Below are positions 52,385 to 61,114 of a stretch of 64,000 nt of DNA, one piece after another (position 1 is the first letter of the stretch; the number at the start of each line of letters is the position of its first letter). The notes beneath the pieces were generated by a model that saw nothing but the letters and a program-made list of their open reading frames with translations, was not told where the DNA came from and ran no database searches. The position numbers were made by a program, and so were the translations under genes. The DNA is from DRTC01 sp964521025 (GTDB taxonomy: Bacteria; Cloacimonadota; Cloacimonadia; Cloacimonadales; TCS61), in assembly GCA_964521025.1 (NCBI GenBank), contig CAZFPK010000013.1:16771-80770 (forward strand), in the 5' to 3' direction.

Positions 52385-53248
52385 TTACACTTCTTTTTTC
52401 CCACGAACGAATATCCACCAATAAACTGCTCCTACAAAAAGAGCTCCGCCTACGAAATTTCCAAGCGTAACTGCGATCAGGTTATTTGAAAAGAATGTTC
52501 CCCAGTTCAAATTAGCAAGAACTTCGGCTGATTTACCGGAAGTTTTGACTGCCCCGGGAAATACTTTCGCGAAAATCCCGGCTGGAATAAAATACATATT
52601 AGCAATCGCGTGCTCAAATCCGGAAGTTACAAAAGCCATGATCGGGAAAAAAATTGCCAGCACTTTTCCGGCAATATCTTTTGCTGCGATCGCCATCATC
52701 ACTGCCAGACAGACTAACCAGTTACAACCGATCGCCCGAAAGAAATACATAACATTATGAGATGCACCGCCATCGACAGCAGCAGCGACCTTTCCATAAG
52801 CAATATTGATCGCAGTTCCTCCAACATTTCCGCCTGTCAAACCACTCATGGAAGCAATGATCCAGGCAAGGAAGATCGAACCGACAAGATTTCCAAAATA
52901 AACGAGAATCCAATTTCTGAGCAATTGCCCTAAACTGATATCCTTGTTCAATAAGCCGATGAACATTAAATTGTTTCCGGTCCAGAGTTCGGAACCGGGT
53001 ATAATGACCAACATCAGTCCAACGCTGAAAACAGATCCGATAAAAAATTTCTTCAAACCGAACAGAGCGGCAGTTCCCCCGATTGTCCAGCCGGTTGCTA
53101 CGGTTGTTGCCAGATGAGCGGCAAAACCGATGAATACTCCGGCTAAAATTCCAAGTATAAAAAGTTTACCTGCTGAATTCGCGGCTTTTGCTTTACTGAT
53201 ATCGATAAAAGCTTTCGCTAATTCAGCGGGTGGCATAAAATTAGACAT
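52385..53248 (-). CDS. focA: Formate/nitrite channel (FocA/NirC family)
   Basis: 287 residues, about six membrane helices. Family signatures are PPAELAKAFIDISKAKA at the start, GGTAALFGLKKFFIGSVFSVGLMLVIIPGSELWTGNNL (second signature), and the C-terminal GFEHAIANMYFIPAG with the conserved histidine. It is a pentameric channel for formate or nitrite in the inner membrane. In this genome a formate role is likely because a formate dehydrogenase is encoded 8 kb away. AAAGGAG lies upstream of the ATG. Confidence 0.88.
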   Translation of the reverse strand: MSNFMPPAELAKAFIDISKAKAANSAGKLFILGILAGVFIGFAAHLATTVATGWTIGGTAALFGLKKFFIGSVFSVGLMLVIIPGSELWTGNNLMFIGLLNKDISLGQLLRNWILVYFGNLVGSIFLAWIIASMSGLTGGNVGGTAINIAYGKVAAAVDGGASHNVMYFFRAIGCNWLVCLAVMMAIAAKDIAGKVLAIFFPIMAFVTSGFEHAIANMYFIPAGIFAKVFPGAVKTSGKSAEVLANLNWGTFFSNNLIAVTLGNFVGGALFVGAVYWWIFVRGKKEV

Positions 53249-53561
53249 AAATAACTCTCCTTTTCTTTTTTTAGTGCAATTTTATTTCTTGTTTTTTATT
53301 GTCAAATTTTTCAGTCGATCGAGTTCTACCGTAAGATTTAAAAAAGGAAAATATTCCATATTGGTTGGGAGACTTTATTTCATAAACAAATCTTAACATT
53401 CTGCGGAAAATTTCAATAATATCCCTCAAAATCACCTTCTTGATTTTTTATTTGACATTAAATCTCATAAAATAGAATCGAACTTAAAAGAAAAAAAGAA
53501 ATTTTATCCGGAATTAAATTTTTTTCAGCATGTTAATTCTTAAATTTATTTAAGGAAGATA
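53249..53561. other. Divergent intergenic region, candidate promoter
   Basis: 313 bases between divergent focA and the NtrC-type gene. At 53452-53478, TTGACA is followed after 15 bases by TAGAAT, a possible sigma-70-type promoter reading into the regulator gene. No repeat or small gene is seen. Confidence 0.35.
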
Positions 53562-54989
53562 ATGGATAAGAAAAGAATTCTGATTGTCGAGAATGAAACT
53601 GTTATTGCCGATGATATAGAAATAAGTCTGCTGAATTTTGGGTATGAAGTTTGCGATAAAGTACTTTCCGGGGAAGAAGCTATTCAAAAAACTACCTGTT
53701 TAAAACCTGATTTAGTATTAATGGACCTGGTTCTGGAAGGTGAAATGAATGGTATCGAAGCAGCAAAATATATTATTCGTAAATTTGATATCCCCATAAT
53801 TTTTATCACTGCTTTTTCGGATGACAACACTTTAATCAAAGTGAAAGAAGCAGAACCATACGGATATATTATCAAACCTTTTAACGAAAGAAAATTATAC
53901 ACAACAATAGAAATAGCTTTGGATAAACACAAAAAAGAAAAAAATATTCGCTCAAAATACAAGCGGACAGTAAAAAAATACCAACAGGCAAAGAAATTCG
54001 GTTCCATGATTTCCGGAGAATTGGAAAAATTGATCCGGAACGAGCTTGTCGGTCAAAGTGAACAAATAACAAATGTCCTGAAACAGGCAATGACAGCCGC
54101 AAAATATAAAAACACAAATGTTATGATCGTTGGTGAAACCGGAACCGGTAAAGAGATCATTGCCCGGATCATTCATTATGCGAGTGAAAGAAAAGAAAAT
54201 TATTTCTGTGTTGTGAACAGCAGTGCCATCCCCGAAACGCTTATTGAAAGTGAATTTTTCGGACATGTTAAAGGTGCATTTACAGGTGCGATAAATAACA
54301 AAAAAGGATTCCTCGAAATCGCTGATAAAGGAACTCTCTTTCTCGATGAAATTGCCGATATGCCGGTCAGGTTGCAGGCAAAATTATTAAGAGTGATCGA
54401 AAATAAACAGATCACCCGGATTGGAGGACAGAAAAATTTATCTGTTGATTTCAGGATCATTTCTGCCACGAACAAAGATATTTTTAAGCTGGTTCAGGAT
54501 AACAGGTTCAGGCTCGATCTTATTCATCGTTTAAATACGATGGTCATTAAAATTCCACCTTTAAGAGAAAGACTCGATGATATCGAACCCTTACTCGAAT
54601 ATTATGTGAAAAAAATATCCCATGAACTAAATAAAACTGTTCCGGATATTGATCCAACCCTTATCTATAAATTGAAAAACTATCAATTTCCGGGAAATGT
54701 ACGAGAACTGAAAAACCTCGTGGAAAACGCTCTCATACATTGTAATAAACCGGTTCTGGAATTTTCCGATTTTAGTATTCCTGATCTTATACCGGTAAAA
54801 AAGGAATCAGAAGAAAATATTAAGAAAAATGAAGATTTAAGTCTTGAAGCAACTGAAATCCGGCATATCCGGAAAGTTCTGGAAATAGCAGATTTTAATC
54901 AAACCAGAGCAGCCGGACTTCTGAAAATTTCACGAGATTCCTTAATCCGAAGATTAAAAAAATATAATATTAAAATTCGGAAATATTAA
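53562..54989 (+). CDS. NtrC-family sigma-54-dependent response regulator
   Basis: 475 residues. Receiver domain (1-120): ILIVENETVIADD acidic pair region, LVLMDLVLEG with the phospho-Asp, FITAFSD, and GYIIKPF with the conserved Lys. AAA+ domain: Walker A GETGTGKE near 187, GAFTGA near 239, Walker B LFLDEIADMP, and arginine finger region. C-terminal Fis-type HTH: TRAAGLLKISRDSLIRRLKKYNI. It activates sigma-54 promoters on phosphorylation. Its cognate kinase is absent nearby except for the truncated one at 49862, which may be the remnant of its partner. AAGGA precedes the ATG. Confidence 0.92.
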   Translation: MDKKRILIVENETVIADDIEISLLNFGYEVCDKVLSGEEAIQKTTCLKPDLVLMDLVLEGEMNGIEAAKYIIRKFDIPIIFITAFSDDNTLIKVKEAEPYGYIIKPFNERKLYTTIEIALDKHKKEKNIRSKYKRTVKKYQQAKKFGSMISGELEKLIRNELVGQSEQITNVLKQAMTAAKYKNTNVMIVGETGTGKEIIARIIHYASERKENYFCVVNSSAIPETLIESEFFGHVKGAFTGAINNKKGFLEIADKGTLFLDEIADMPVRLQAKLLRVIENKQITRIGGQKNLSVDFRIISATNKDIFKLVQDNRFRLDLIHRLNTMVIKIPPLRERLDDIEPLLEYYVKKISHELNKTVPDIDPTLIYKLKNYQFPGNVRELKNLVENALIHCNKPVLEFSDFSIPDLIPVKKESEENIKKNEDLSLEATEIRHIRKVLEIADFNQTRAAGLLKISRDSLIRRLKKYNIKIRKY

Positions 54990-54993
54990 GGTC

Positions 54994-55180
54994 GGACTCG
55001 ACTTCACAGTGAAGCAGTGGAGTTGAGAACAAAAGCATAACTCCAGCAGACTGAACACCATCTATTGCGTGATGAAGTCCAGTCAAATAGGACTCGACTT
55101 CACAGCGAAGCGGTGGAGTTGAGGACAAAAATATAACTCCGCAAGACTGAACTCCATCTACTTCGTGATGAAGTCCAGTC
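54994..55180. repeat. Two tandem 91-bp GACTCGACTT units
   Basis: Unit 1 at 54994-55084 and unit 2 at 55090-55180 (period 96) begin GGACTCGACTTCACAG, contain GTGGAGTTGAG.ACAAAA and CTGAAC.CCATCTA, and end GTGATGAAGTCCAGTC. Each unit folds end to end (GACT...AGTC) with inner stems (CTTCAC/GTGAAG, CTTCGTGATGAAG). A fragment is at 32493. The rest of the 434-base gap (to 55423) is AT-rich and empty. Confidence 0.75.
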
Positions 55181-55423
55181 GTTTTCTTACTCTTTTCCCG
55201 CAACTGTGCGATTTTGCTATAGCAGATTCGCAGAACAAAATTTTTCCTAATATTCAAATCCTAAAAAAAATAATTATTCTGAAACTATTTTTCCCTACCT
55301 ATTTTATTAAATAATAAAAACTTACAGAATACATTTCCGATTTTTTTTGCTCAAATTCAATAGATAAATCCTTATGGTTCAAAAAATGTTATTAAGTTCT
55401 AAAAAAAATTGTGGATTTAAAAA

Positions 55424-55663
55424 ATGGGTAATGAATTTATATTACCGGATGGTGAAAGAATTCTACTTTCTCAAATTTTGGAAATCGGAGAGATAGTTGA
55501 TGTTCCCAAAAGCATCGATTCCGAGCAAAACATAATCGGCTTCTCGATCAATTATAAAAACGGCAATTTAAAAAATATAACTTATATCTATAATGATAAT
55601 AATAAGAAAGAAATAAAAAATATTCTTCTGAAAATCCAAAAACAACTCAAAAAACAGATTTGA
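55424..55663 (+). CDS. Small hypothetical protein
   Basis: 79 residues (MGNEFILPDGERILLSQILEI..., beta-rich, then a lysine/glutamine-rich helix). No motif is recognised. Codons are ordinary for the region. A plausible start is ATG 55424 without a strong ribosome site. The next small gene begins 23 bases after its stop. Likely cytosolic. Confidence 0.5.
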   Translation: MGNEFILPDGERILLSQILEIGEIVDVPKSIDSEQNIIGFSINYKNGNLKNITYIYNDNNKKEIKNILLKIQKQLKKQI

Positions 55664-55686
55664 ATATTAAACCAAAGGGAGTAAAA

Positions 55687-55908
55687 ATGGAAATATTAAG
55701 TTTATTCACCGAACCAATCATGACGATTAATTTAATTGTTGCTTTAACATTTATTATCTTATTCATTATTAAAAGTTACAAAAATTATAAAACCACTCAT
55801 TTTGAACAAAAATACTACAGACCATCAAAAAGAATTAATATCAAGAAACATCTCAAACATCGGAAAAAACAAGGATATTTGAGTCATTCTGTTTCAAGCA
55901 GTATTTAG
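55687..55908 (+). CDS. Small membrane protein
   Basis: About 73 residues from ATG 55687 with GGGAG 5-6 nt upstream. One transmembrane helix (about 12-30: INLIVALTFIILFIIKSY), then a basic cytoplasmic tail (RINIKKHLKHRKKQGYL). No family recognised. It may be cotranscribed with the preceding 79-residue gene. Confidence 0.5.
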   Translation: MEILSLFTEPIMTINLIVALTFIILFIIKSYKNYKTTHFEQKYYRPSKRINIKKHLKHRKKQGYLSHSVSSSI

Positions 55909-56003
55909 AAAACACAAATATATATATATAGATCAAAGGCAAGACTTGAATATTCTCTTTCGAGTCAAAAAATTGAAATGTTAATATCGAAATTGAATCA
56001 TCC

Positions 56004-56083
56004 CTCCGGCAACTGCCGGAGAGAAACGAAAGTGAGTCAGAAAACACTCGGTATTTACCGATACAAAGTCCGAAAAAACGGAC
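56004..56083 (+). promoter_or_regulatory. Structured 5' leader of the beta-helix surface gene
   Basis: Consecutive hairpins in the 90 bases before the ATG: CTCCGGCA-AC-TGCCGGAG (56004-56021), GAGT...ACTC (56034-56049), CGGTA-TT-TACCG (56049-56060) and GTCCG-AAAAAA-CGGAC (56068-56083), followed by AGGAG. The density suggests an RNA regulatory leader. It does not match the c-di-GMP-I (GEMM) consensus or another riboswitch I know. Confidence 0.4.
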
Positions 56084-56095
56084 ATAGGAGAAAAA

Positions 56096-58888
56096 ATGAA
56101 AAAGAAAAGTTTAGTTCTCGGATTTATGCTGATACTGCTATTTGCATTGAGCACAAGCTTAATGTCGCAAACAACAATAACTATTGGTTCCGGATCCAGT
56201 ACGTACTATTATTATCCTATTAGTACCTTTCATAATTATAATTATACTCAACAGATTTATTATTCTTCTGAAATCAATACTGGTAGTTGTACAATTACAC
56301 ATATTGCCTTTAATTACGGTGGTTCAAGTTTGTATAATAGTAATGATTGGGTAATTTATCTGGGAAATACTACAAAATCATCATTTTCCTCAAATGGTGA
56401 TTGGGTACCTGCATCAAGCATGACTCAGGTATATTCAGGAACCCTTCCACAAAGCCCCGGTTCGGGTTGGTTGACAATAACCTTAGCTTCTCCTTTTAGT
56501 TATACTGGAAATAATTTAGTTATTGCTGTTGACGAAAATACTGCTGGAAGCACTTTGAGTTATAGTTGGTATCGTTTTGATGGTTATACTTCGAACAGAA
56601 CATTATATGAAAATTCATATACAAATATTGATCCGGCAGATGTTTCTGAAGTTTATGGAACAAGAACGGCTTATGGACCTCAATTGAAAATTACATATAC
56701 TACACCTATGTCGTTTTCATCATCAACTACAGAAACAGCATCTACAAGTGTGGTTTCATCAAGTTCATCCAACAATGAAATAATCAGGTTAAATGTTGTT
56801 ACAACAGGTTCTTCCAATCCCATTAATACAACTTCAATTACATTTAATACAACCGGTACAACAAGTACTTCTGATATTACCAATGCAAAAGTTTATTATA
56901 CAACAAGCACAACTTTTGCAACAACAACACAATTTGGCTCAACAACGGCCAACCCGGATGGATCCTTCACGGTTACAGGTTCTCAAACACTTGTTGAAGG
57001 CAATAACTATTTTTGGCTTGCCTATGATATAGTAGCAGGTGCTAACAGCGGAAATAGGCTTGACGGACAATGTACTGCTGCTACTGTTGGTGGAATAGAA
57101 AGAACACCAACAGAAACAAATCCAACTGGTCATAGAAGCGTTGATTATAATATCTGGTATTCAAATAGCAGCACAGGTAATGATAATACAGGAGACGGCT
57201 CATCAGGCAGTCCATATCAATCATTTCATAAAGCTTACACCGAAGCTGCTGCAGGAGATAAAATCAACCTGACCGGAACATTTGACTGGACCAATGGAAC
57301 TGGAGAAGATGGGGATACATATACTAATGATAATGGTTACGTTATTGACAAAAACATTTCAATTACAGGACAAGGTGCTGATCAAACTATAATTCAAGCT
57401 GATGATACTGAAAATACTGCTGGGATGAGAATATTTACAATATCAAGTGCAGTAACAGTAACCATTGAAAACGTGACGATGCGTTATGGTTACGTGTCAT
57501 ATGCAGGTGGAGGTGGTGCAATAAGTCTTGAAACTGGTACACTGACCTTGAATTACTGTAGAATTCATAACAACAGATCATATGACAGCGGTGGAGGTGG
57601 AATAGACCATTATAGTGGAACATTGATTATAAACGGCTGTACAATTGACCATAACGGTAGTGGTGGCGAAGGTGGAGGTATTTATCATATTTATGGTTCA
57701 CTGACTATTACTAATTCTACCATTTCTCATAATCGCATGTATGGTTTTACGGGAAGTGGCGGAGGGGGAATCCAATTAGATTTTAACGGAACCGGAGCTA
57801 CTATTACTAATTGTACGATTTGTTACAATACTTTAGATGCTAACAATGATGGAGCCGGACTTAATGTAAATTATGTAACAGTTTATTTAAAAAACACAAT
57901 AATAGCAAACAATCTAACCAATACGGATGCTACACCAACCCCAAATGATTTCGAGAATACCGGATATAGCGATTATACTTACAATTGCATAATTGAAGCA
58001 CCTGCTGGATATTATTATTTTTCAAATGGAAACAATGGAAACCATATAGGTACAGGTACTGGTAGTAGCTTAACCATCAATATAAGTAGTACACTTGCTC
58101 AAAACAATTCTGTCAACGGAACACCCACATTGTCTATCAGTTCAGGTAGTATAGCCATTAATGCCGGATCCGAAACAGCAAATAACGGAGTATCCATTCC
58201 AACAACCGATCAGCGTGGTGCTGCCAGAGTCAGTACTGTAGACATTGGCGCTTATGAATTTGGCAGTGACCCACCAACAGTAGTAACACTCTCATCTTTC
58301 ACTGCAATTTACGCCAACGGCTCTTCCCTCCTCGAATGGACAACTCAATCCGAATCCAATAACCGCGGTTGGAACATCTACCGTTCCGAAACTGAACTGG
58401 AAAATGCAGTTCAGATCAATGGTTCTCTTATCAATGGAGCAGGAACTTCTACCGAACCGACGGAATATGAATTCTATGACGAAGAAGAACTTGTAATCGA
58501 TGCAACTTACAATTACTGGCTGGAAAGCATCAGTTTTTCCGGTCAAACAGAACATTTTGGTCCGATTTCTCTCACCATTCCCGAAGAAGGAGAAAATCCC
58601 GAACTTCCTGATATTATTTCGAATATTGTTAATTATCCGAATCCTTTCAGTTCAAATACGGAAATCAGTTTTATGCTGAATGATCCGGCAAATGTGAAAG
58701 TTACTGTGTACAACATCAAAGGACAGGAAGTTATCAAGTTGTATGACGGAAATTGTTCTGACGAAAGATTCTCAACCCTCTGGAATGGTAAAGACAATAA
58801 TGATAATGAAGTTACTTCCGGGATGTATTTCTACAAATTGGAAATCGATGATGAGATTTATACAGGAAAGATGATCCTGATGGATTGA
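56096..58888 (+). CDS. Surface protein with beta-helix and C-terminal sorting domain
   Basis: 930 residues. Signal peptide KKKSLVLGFMLILLFALSTSLMS. An N-terminal domain (25-190) with STYYYYPISTFHNYNYTQQIYYSSEI is followed by a Thr/Ser-rich region (200-350). Then comes a right-handed parallel beta-helix (about 385-650) with NCTI/NNTISHN repeats and polymorphic-membrane-protein-like GGGGI turns. A fibronectin-like/linker module follows (about 735-840), then a FlgD/type IX-like sorting domain (NYPNPFSSNTEISFMLNDPANVKVTVYNIKGQEV...TSGMYFYKLE). It probably binds polymers or cells at the surface. Paralogue of the following gene, with a nearly identical C-terminal cassette. Confidence 0.82.
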   Translation: MKKKSLVLGFMLILLFALSTSLMSQTTITIGSGSSTYYYYPISTFHNYNYTQQIYYSSEINTGSCTITHIAFNYGGSSLYNSNDWVIYLGNTTKSSFSSNGDWVPASSMTQVYSGTLPQSPGSGWLTITLASPFSYTGNNLVIAVDENTAGSTLSYSWYRFDGYTSNRTLYENSYTNIDPADVSEVYGTRTAYGPQLKITYTTPMSFSSSTTETASTSVVSSSSSNNEIIRLNVVTTGSSNPINTTSITFNTTGTTSTSDITNAKVYYTTSTTFATTTQFGSTTANPDGSFTVTGSQTLVEGNNYFWLAYDIVAGANSGNRLDGQCTAATVGGIERTPTETNPTGHRSVDYNIWYSNSSTGNDNTGDGSSGSPYQSFHKAYTEAAAGDKINLTGTFDWTNGTGEDGDTYTNDNGYVIDKNISITGQGADQTIIQADDTENTAGMRIFTISSAVTVTIENVTMRYGYVSYAGGGGAISLETGTLTLNYCRIHNNRSYDSGGGGIDHYSGTLIINGCTIDHNGSGGEGGGIYHIYGSLTITNSTISHNRMYGFTGSGGGGIQLDFNGTGATITNCTICYNTLDANNDGAGLNVNYVTVYLKNTIIANNLTNTDATPTPNDFENTGYSDYTYNCIIEAPAGYYYFSNGNNGNHIGTGTGSSLTINISSTLAQNNSVNGTPTLSISSGSIAINAGSETANNGVSIPTTDQRGAARVSTVDIGAYEFGSDPPTVVTLSSFTAIYANGSSLLEWTTQSESNNRGWNIYRSETELENAVQINGSLINGAGTSTEPTEYEFYDEEELVIDATYNYWLESISFSGQTEHFGPISLTIPEEGENPELPDIISNIVNYPNPFSSNTEISFMLNDPANVKVTVYNIKGQEVIKLYDGNCSDERFSTLWNGKDNNDNEVTSGMYFYKLEIDDEIYTGKMILMD

Positions 58889-58897
58889 TGAATGATA

Positions 58898-58931
58898 AGC
58901 CCTTCAAGGTTTCCGAAAACCTTGAAGGGCT
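58898..58931. terminator. 15-bp perfect hairpin after the beta-helix gene
   Basis: AGCCCTTCAAGGTTT and its perfect complement enclose a CCGA loop 10 bases after the stop. There is no T-run, so it may act as a transcript-stabilising or REP-like hairpin rather than a classic terminator. Confidence 0.6.
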
Positions 58932-59057
58932 GGATCACAACTCTCCTGATAGAATACAGGGATACAAACAAAAAGGTTTATGCGCGTTTTTTCACCTGCC
59001 CCGTATGGAGGAACGACAGTATCGGGGTGTGTTTCGCTGGTAAATCTTGGAGGAAAG

Positions 59058-60896
59058 ATGAAAAAGAGAAACTTGGTTTTAGGATTTATGCTGATAATGT
59101 TATTGTCAATGAGTGCAGGATTATTTGGATTTGCAGGCGGAGACGGGTCATCAGGAGATCCGTATCAGGTTAGTAATGCCACAGAATTGAATGATGTAAG
59201 AAATTATCTTTCATCACATTTTATTCAAACAGCGGATATTGATTTGGATGTAAGCCCTTATAACAACGGGGATGGTTGGGACCCAATAGGATATTTTCAG
59301 ACTTTTCCAGCCCCAAATATTCATTTTACAGGTAGTTATAATGGACAAAACTACGTAATAGAAAACTTGTACATAAACAGAAGTACATCTGAGATTGGTC
59401 TTTTTGGTGCATTAAACACCGGAAGTAGTTTAGAAAACATTTTTTTAACGAATATAAACATAAGCGGTTATAATAATGTTGGTGGTTTAGCAGGATTCTT
59501 TTTTGGAGATTCTCTAACAAATTGCGGAATAGAAAGCGGAACTGTAACCGGAAACTCCAGTACAACGGGAGGTTTGATAGCAAACTGCTATGTAGAAGTG
59601 GATAACTGCTACAGCAAAGCTGATGTAACAGGTTCTAGTTATGTTGGTGGATTGATAGGTAGTGCCCGAAATAACATTACAGATAGTTATAGTACCGGAG
59701 ATGTTACAGGAGCAGGTTGTGTTGGTGGATTAGTTGGCGCTATATCTACTTATTGGTCTTCACCGATTTCTATTTCGAACAGCTATAGTACCGGAAACAC
59801 TTCCGGTAGGGATAGTATAGGTGGCTTTGTAGGTAGTATGGAATGCGGTAATAGTACGAACATCACTTTATCCAATTGTTATGCATTAGGCAATGCTGCT
59901 TTAAATACTACTTATCTAAATGATTTTTTTGGTGCTTTCGTGGGAATACTATGGTTGGATATGATGTCAACACCATCAGCAACAATAGAATATTGCTACA
60001 GTATAGGAGATGTAGATTGTAATGGAGTTTCAGATAAAGGTTTTGTGGGAATTGAGAGTAATTATGGAGGTAATACCATTACATATACAAGTAATTTTTG
60101 GGATAGCGAAGCATCAGACCAATCTACTGCAACCGGTGCAACTGCCAAAATTACAACCGAAATGAAAACCGAGAGTACTTTTACAGATGCAGGCTGGGAT
60201 TTTACAACTATCTGGGCAATGAGTGGAGGTGTAAATGATGGTTATCCGAATTTACAAGATAATCCTCCTCCTGATCCTCCTACCCCAGTTGAACTCTCAA
60301 CCTTCACCGCAATTTACGCCAACGGTTCTTCCCTCCTCGAATGGACAACTCAATCCGAATCCAATAACCTCGGTTGGAACATCTATCGTTCCGAAACTGA
60401 ATTGGAAAATGCAATCCAGATCAATGGTTCTCTTATCAATGGAGCAGGAACTTCTACCGAACCTACAGACTATATTTTCGATGATTTTGTTCCTGTTCAT
60501 TATGGTACGACTTATTATTACTGGTTAGAAAGCATCAGTTTTTCCGGTCAAACAGAACATTTTGGTCCGATTTCTCTGACCATTCCCGAAAGTGGAGAAA
60601 ATCCTGAACTTCCTGAAATTGATATATCCAATTTTTATAATTATCCAAATCCTTTCTATTCAACTACAGAAATCAGTTTCATGATAACTGAACCTGCTTT
60701 TGTTCAAATTTCAGTTCATAATCTCAAAGGACAGGAAATCACTCAACTATTCAATGGACATTATAATGCAAATAGATTCTGTCTTACTTGGGATGGAAAA
60801 AACAAGAATGGAGAGGAAGTAACTTCCGGGATATATTTCCTGAAAGTGATTTCAGGAAATAAATCACATTTGAAGAAAATGATCAAGATTGAGTAA
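59058..60896 (+). CDS. GLUG-repeat surface protein with C-terminal sorting domain
   Basis: About 612 residues from ATG 59058 (GGAGG upstream; the earlier ATG 58980 is in the leader). Signal peptide KKRNLVLGFMLIMLLSMSAGLFG, almost the same as in the preceding gene. Residues about 30-380 contain GLUG-type repeats (GGLAGFFFGDSLTNCGIESG, VGGLIGSARNNITDSYSTGD, CVGGLVGA). C-terminal 170 residues: fibronectin-like module and the FlgD-like sorting domain (YNYPNPFYSTTEISFMITEPAFVQISVHNLKGQEI...SGIYFLKV). Probably surface-exposed. The module 60290-60620 is near-identical to 58286-58610 at DNA level. Confidence 0.82.
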   Translation: MKKRNLVLGFMLIMLLSMSAGLFGFAGGDGSSGDPYQVSNATELNDVRNYLSSHFIQTADIDLDVSPYNNGDGWDPIGYFQTFPAPNIHFTGSYNGQNYVIENLYINRSTSEIGLFGALNTGSSLENIFLTNINISGYNNVGGLAGFFFGDSLTNCGIESGTVTGNSSTTGGLIANCYVEVDNCYSKADVTGSSYVGGLIGSARNNITDSYSTGDVTGAGCVGGLVGAISTYWSSPISISNSYSTGNTSGRDSIGGFVGSMECGNSTNITLSNCYALGNAALNTTYLNDFFGAFVGILWLDMMSTPSATIEYCYSIGDVDCNGVSDKGFVGIESNYGGNTITYTSNFWDSEASDQSTATGATAKITTEMKTESTFTDAGWDFTTIWAMSGGVNDGYPNLQDNPPPDPPTPVELSTFTAIYANGSSLLEWTTQSESNNLGWNIYRSETELENAIQINGSLINGAGTSTEPTDYIFDDFVPVHYGTTYYYWLESISFSGQTEHFGPISLTIPESGENPELPEIDISNFYNYPNPFYSTTEISFMITEPAFVQISVHNLKGQEITQLFNGHYNANRFCLTWDGKNKNGEEVTSGIYFLKVISGNKSHLKKMIKIE

Positions 60897-60976
60897 GTGA
60901 AGATTATAAAATAGTAGGTTTAAAATCTTGTGAGTCCGACAGATGCTGGATTCTCTAGATTTTTTATCCTGATGTG

Positions 60977-61108
60977 CATTCAATCCTTTCATGATTGGAA
61001 GATAACATGAGTTTCTTTACGGAGATCCCATCTCCGGTTATCAATATTAAATCCTTTCAGGATTAATTACTCCCCTCTCTTTCTTTAAAAGTAAGGGATT
61101 GGAGTGAG
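60977..61108. repeat. REP-like hairpin cluster before fdhA 3' end
   Basis: CAATC-CTTTCAT-GATTG (60981-60997), GGAGAT-CCC-ATCTCC (61021-61035), AATCCT-TTC-AGGATT (61050-61064) and a degenerate copy of the REP element with GGGATTGGAGTGAG (61070-61108). They fill the 218-base gap between convergent genes. Confidence 0.6.
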
Positions 61109-61114
61109 TTATTC

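Noticed and set aside
55978..56095. c-di-GMP-I (GEMM) riboswitch before the surface genes
   Set aside because: The conserved GGCAAACC and ACGCAAAGCC segments are absent; only unrelated hairpins are seen.
58980..59057. N-terminal extension of the GLUG surface protein
   Set aside because: The signal peptide starts at ATG 59058 with GGAGG upstream; the extension lies in a hairpin leader.
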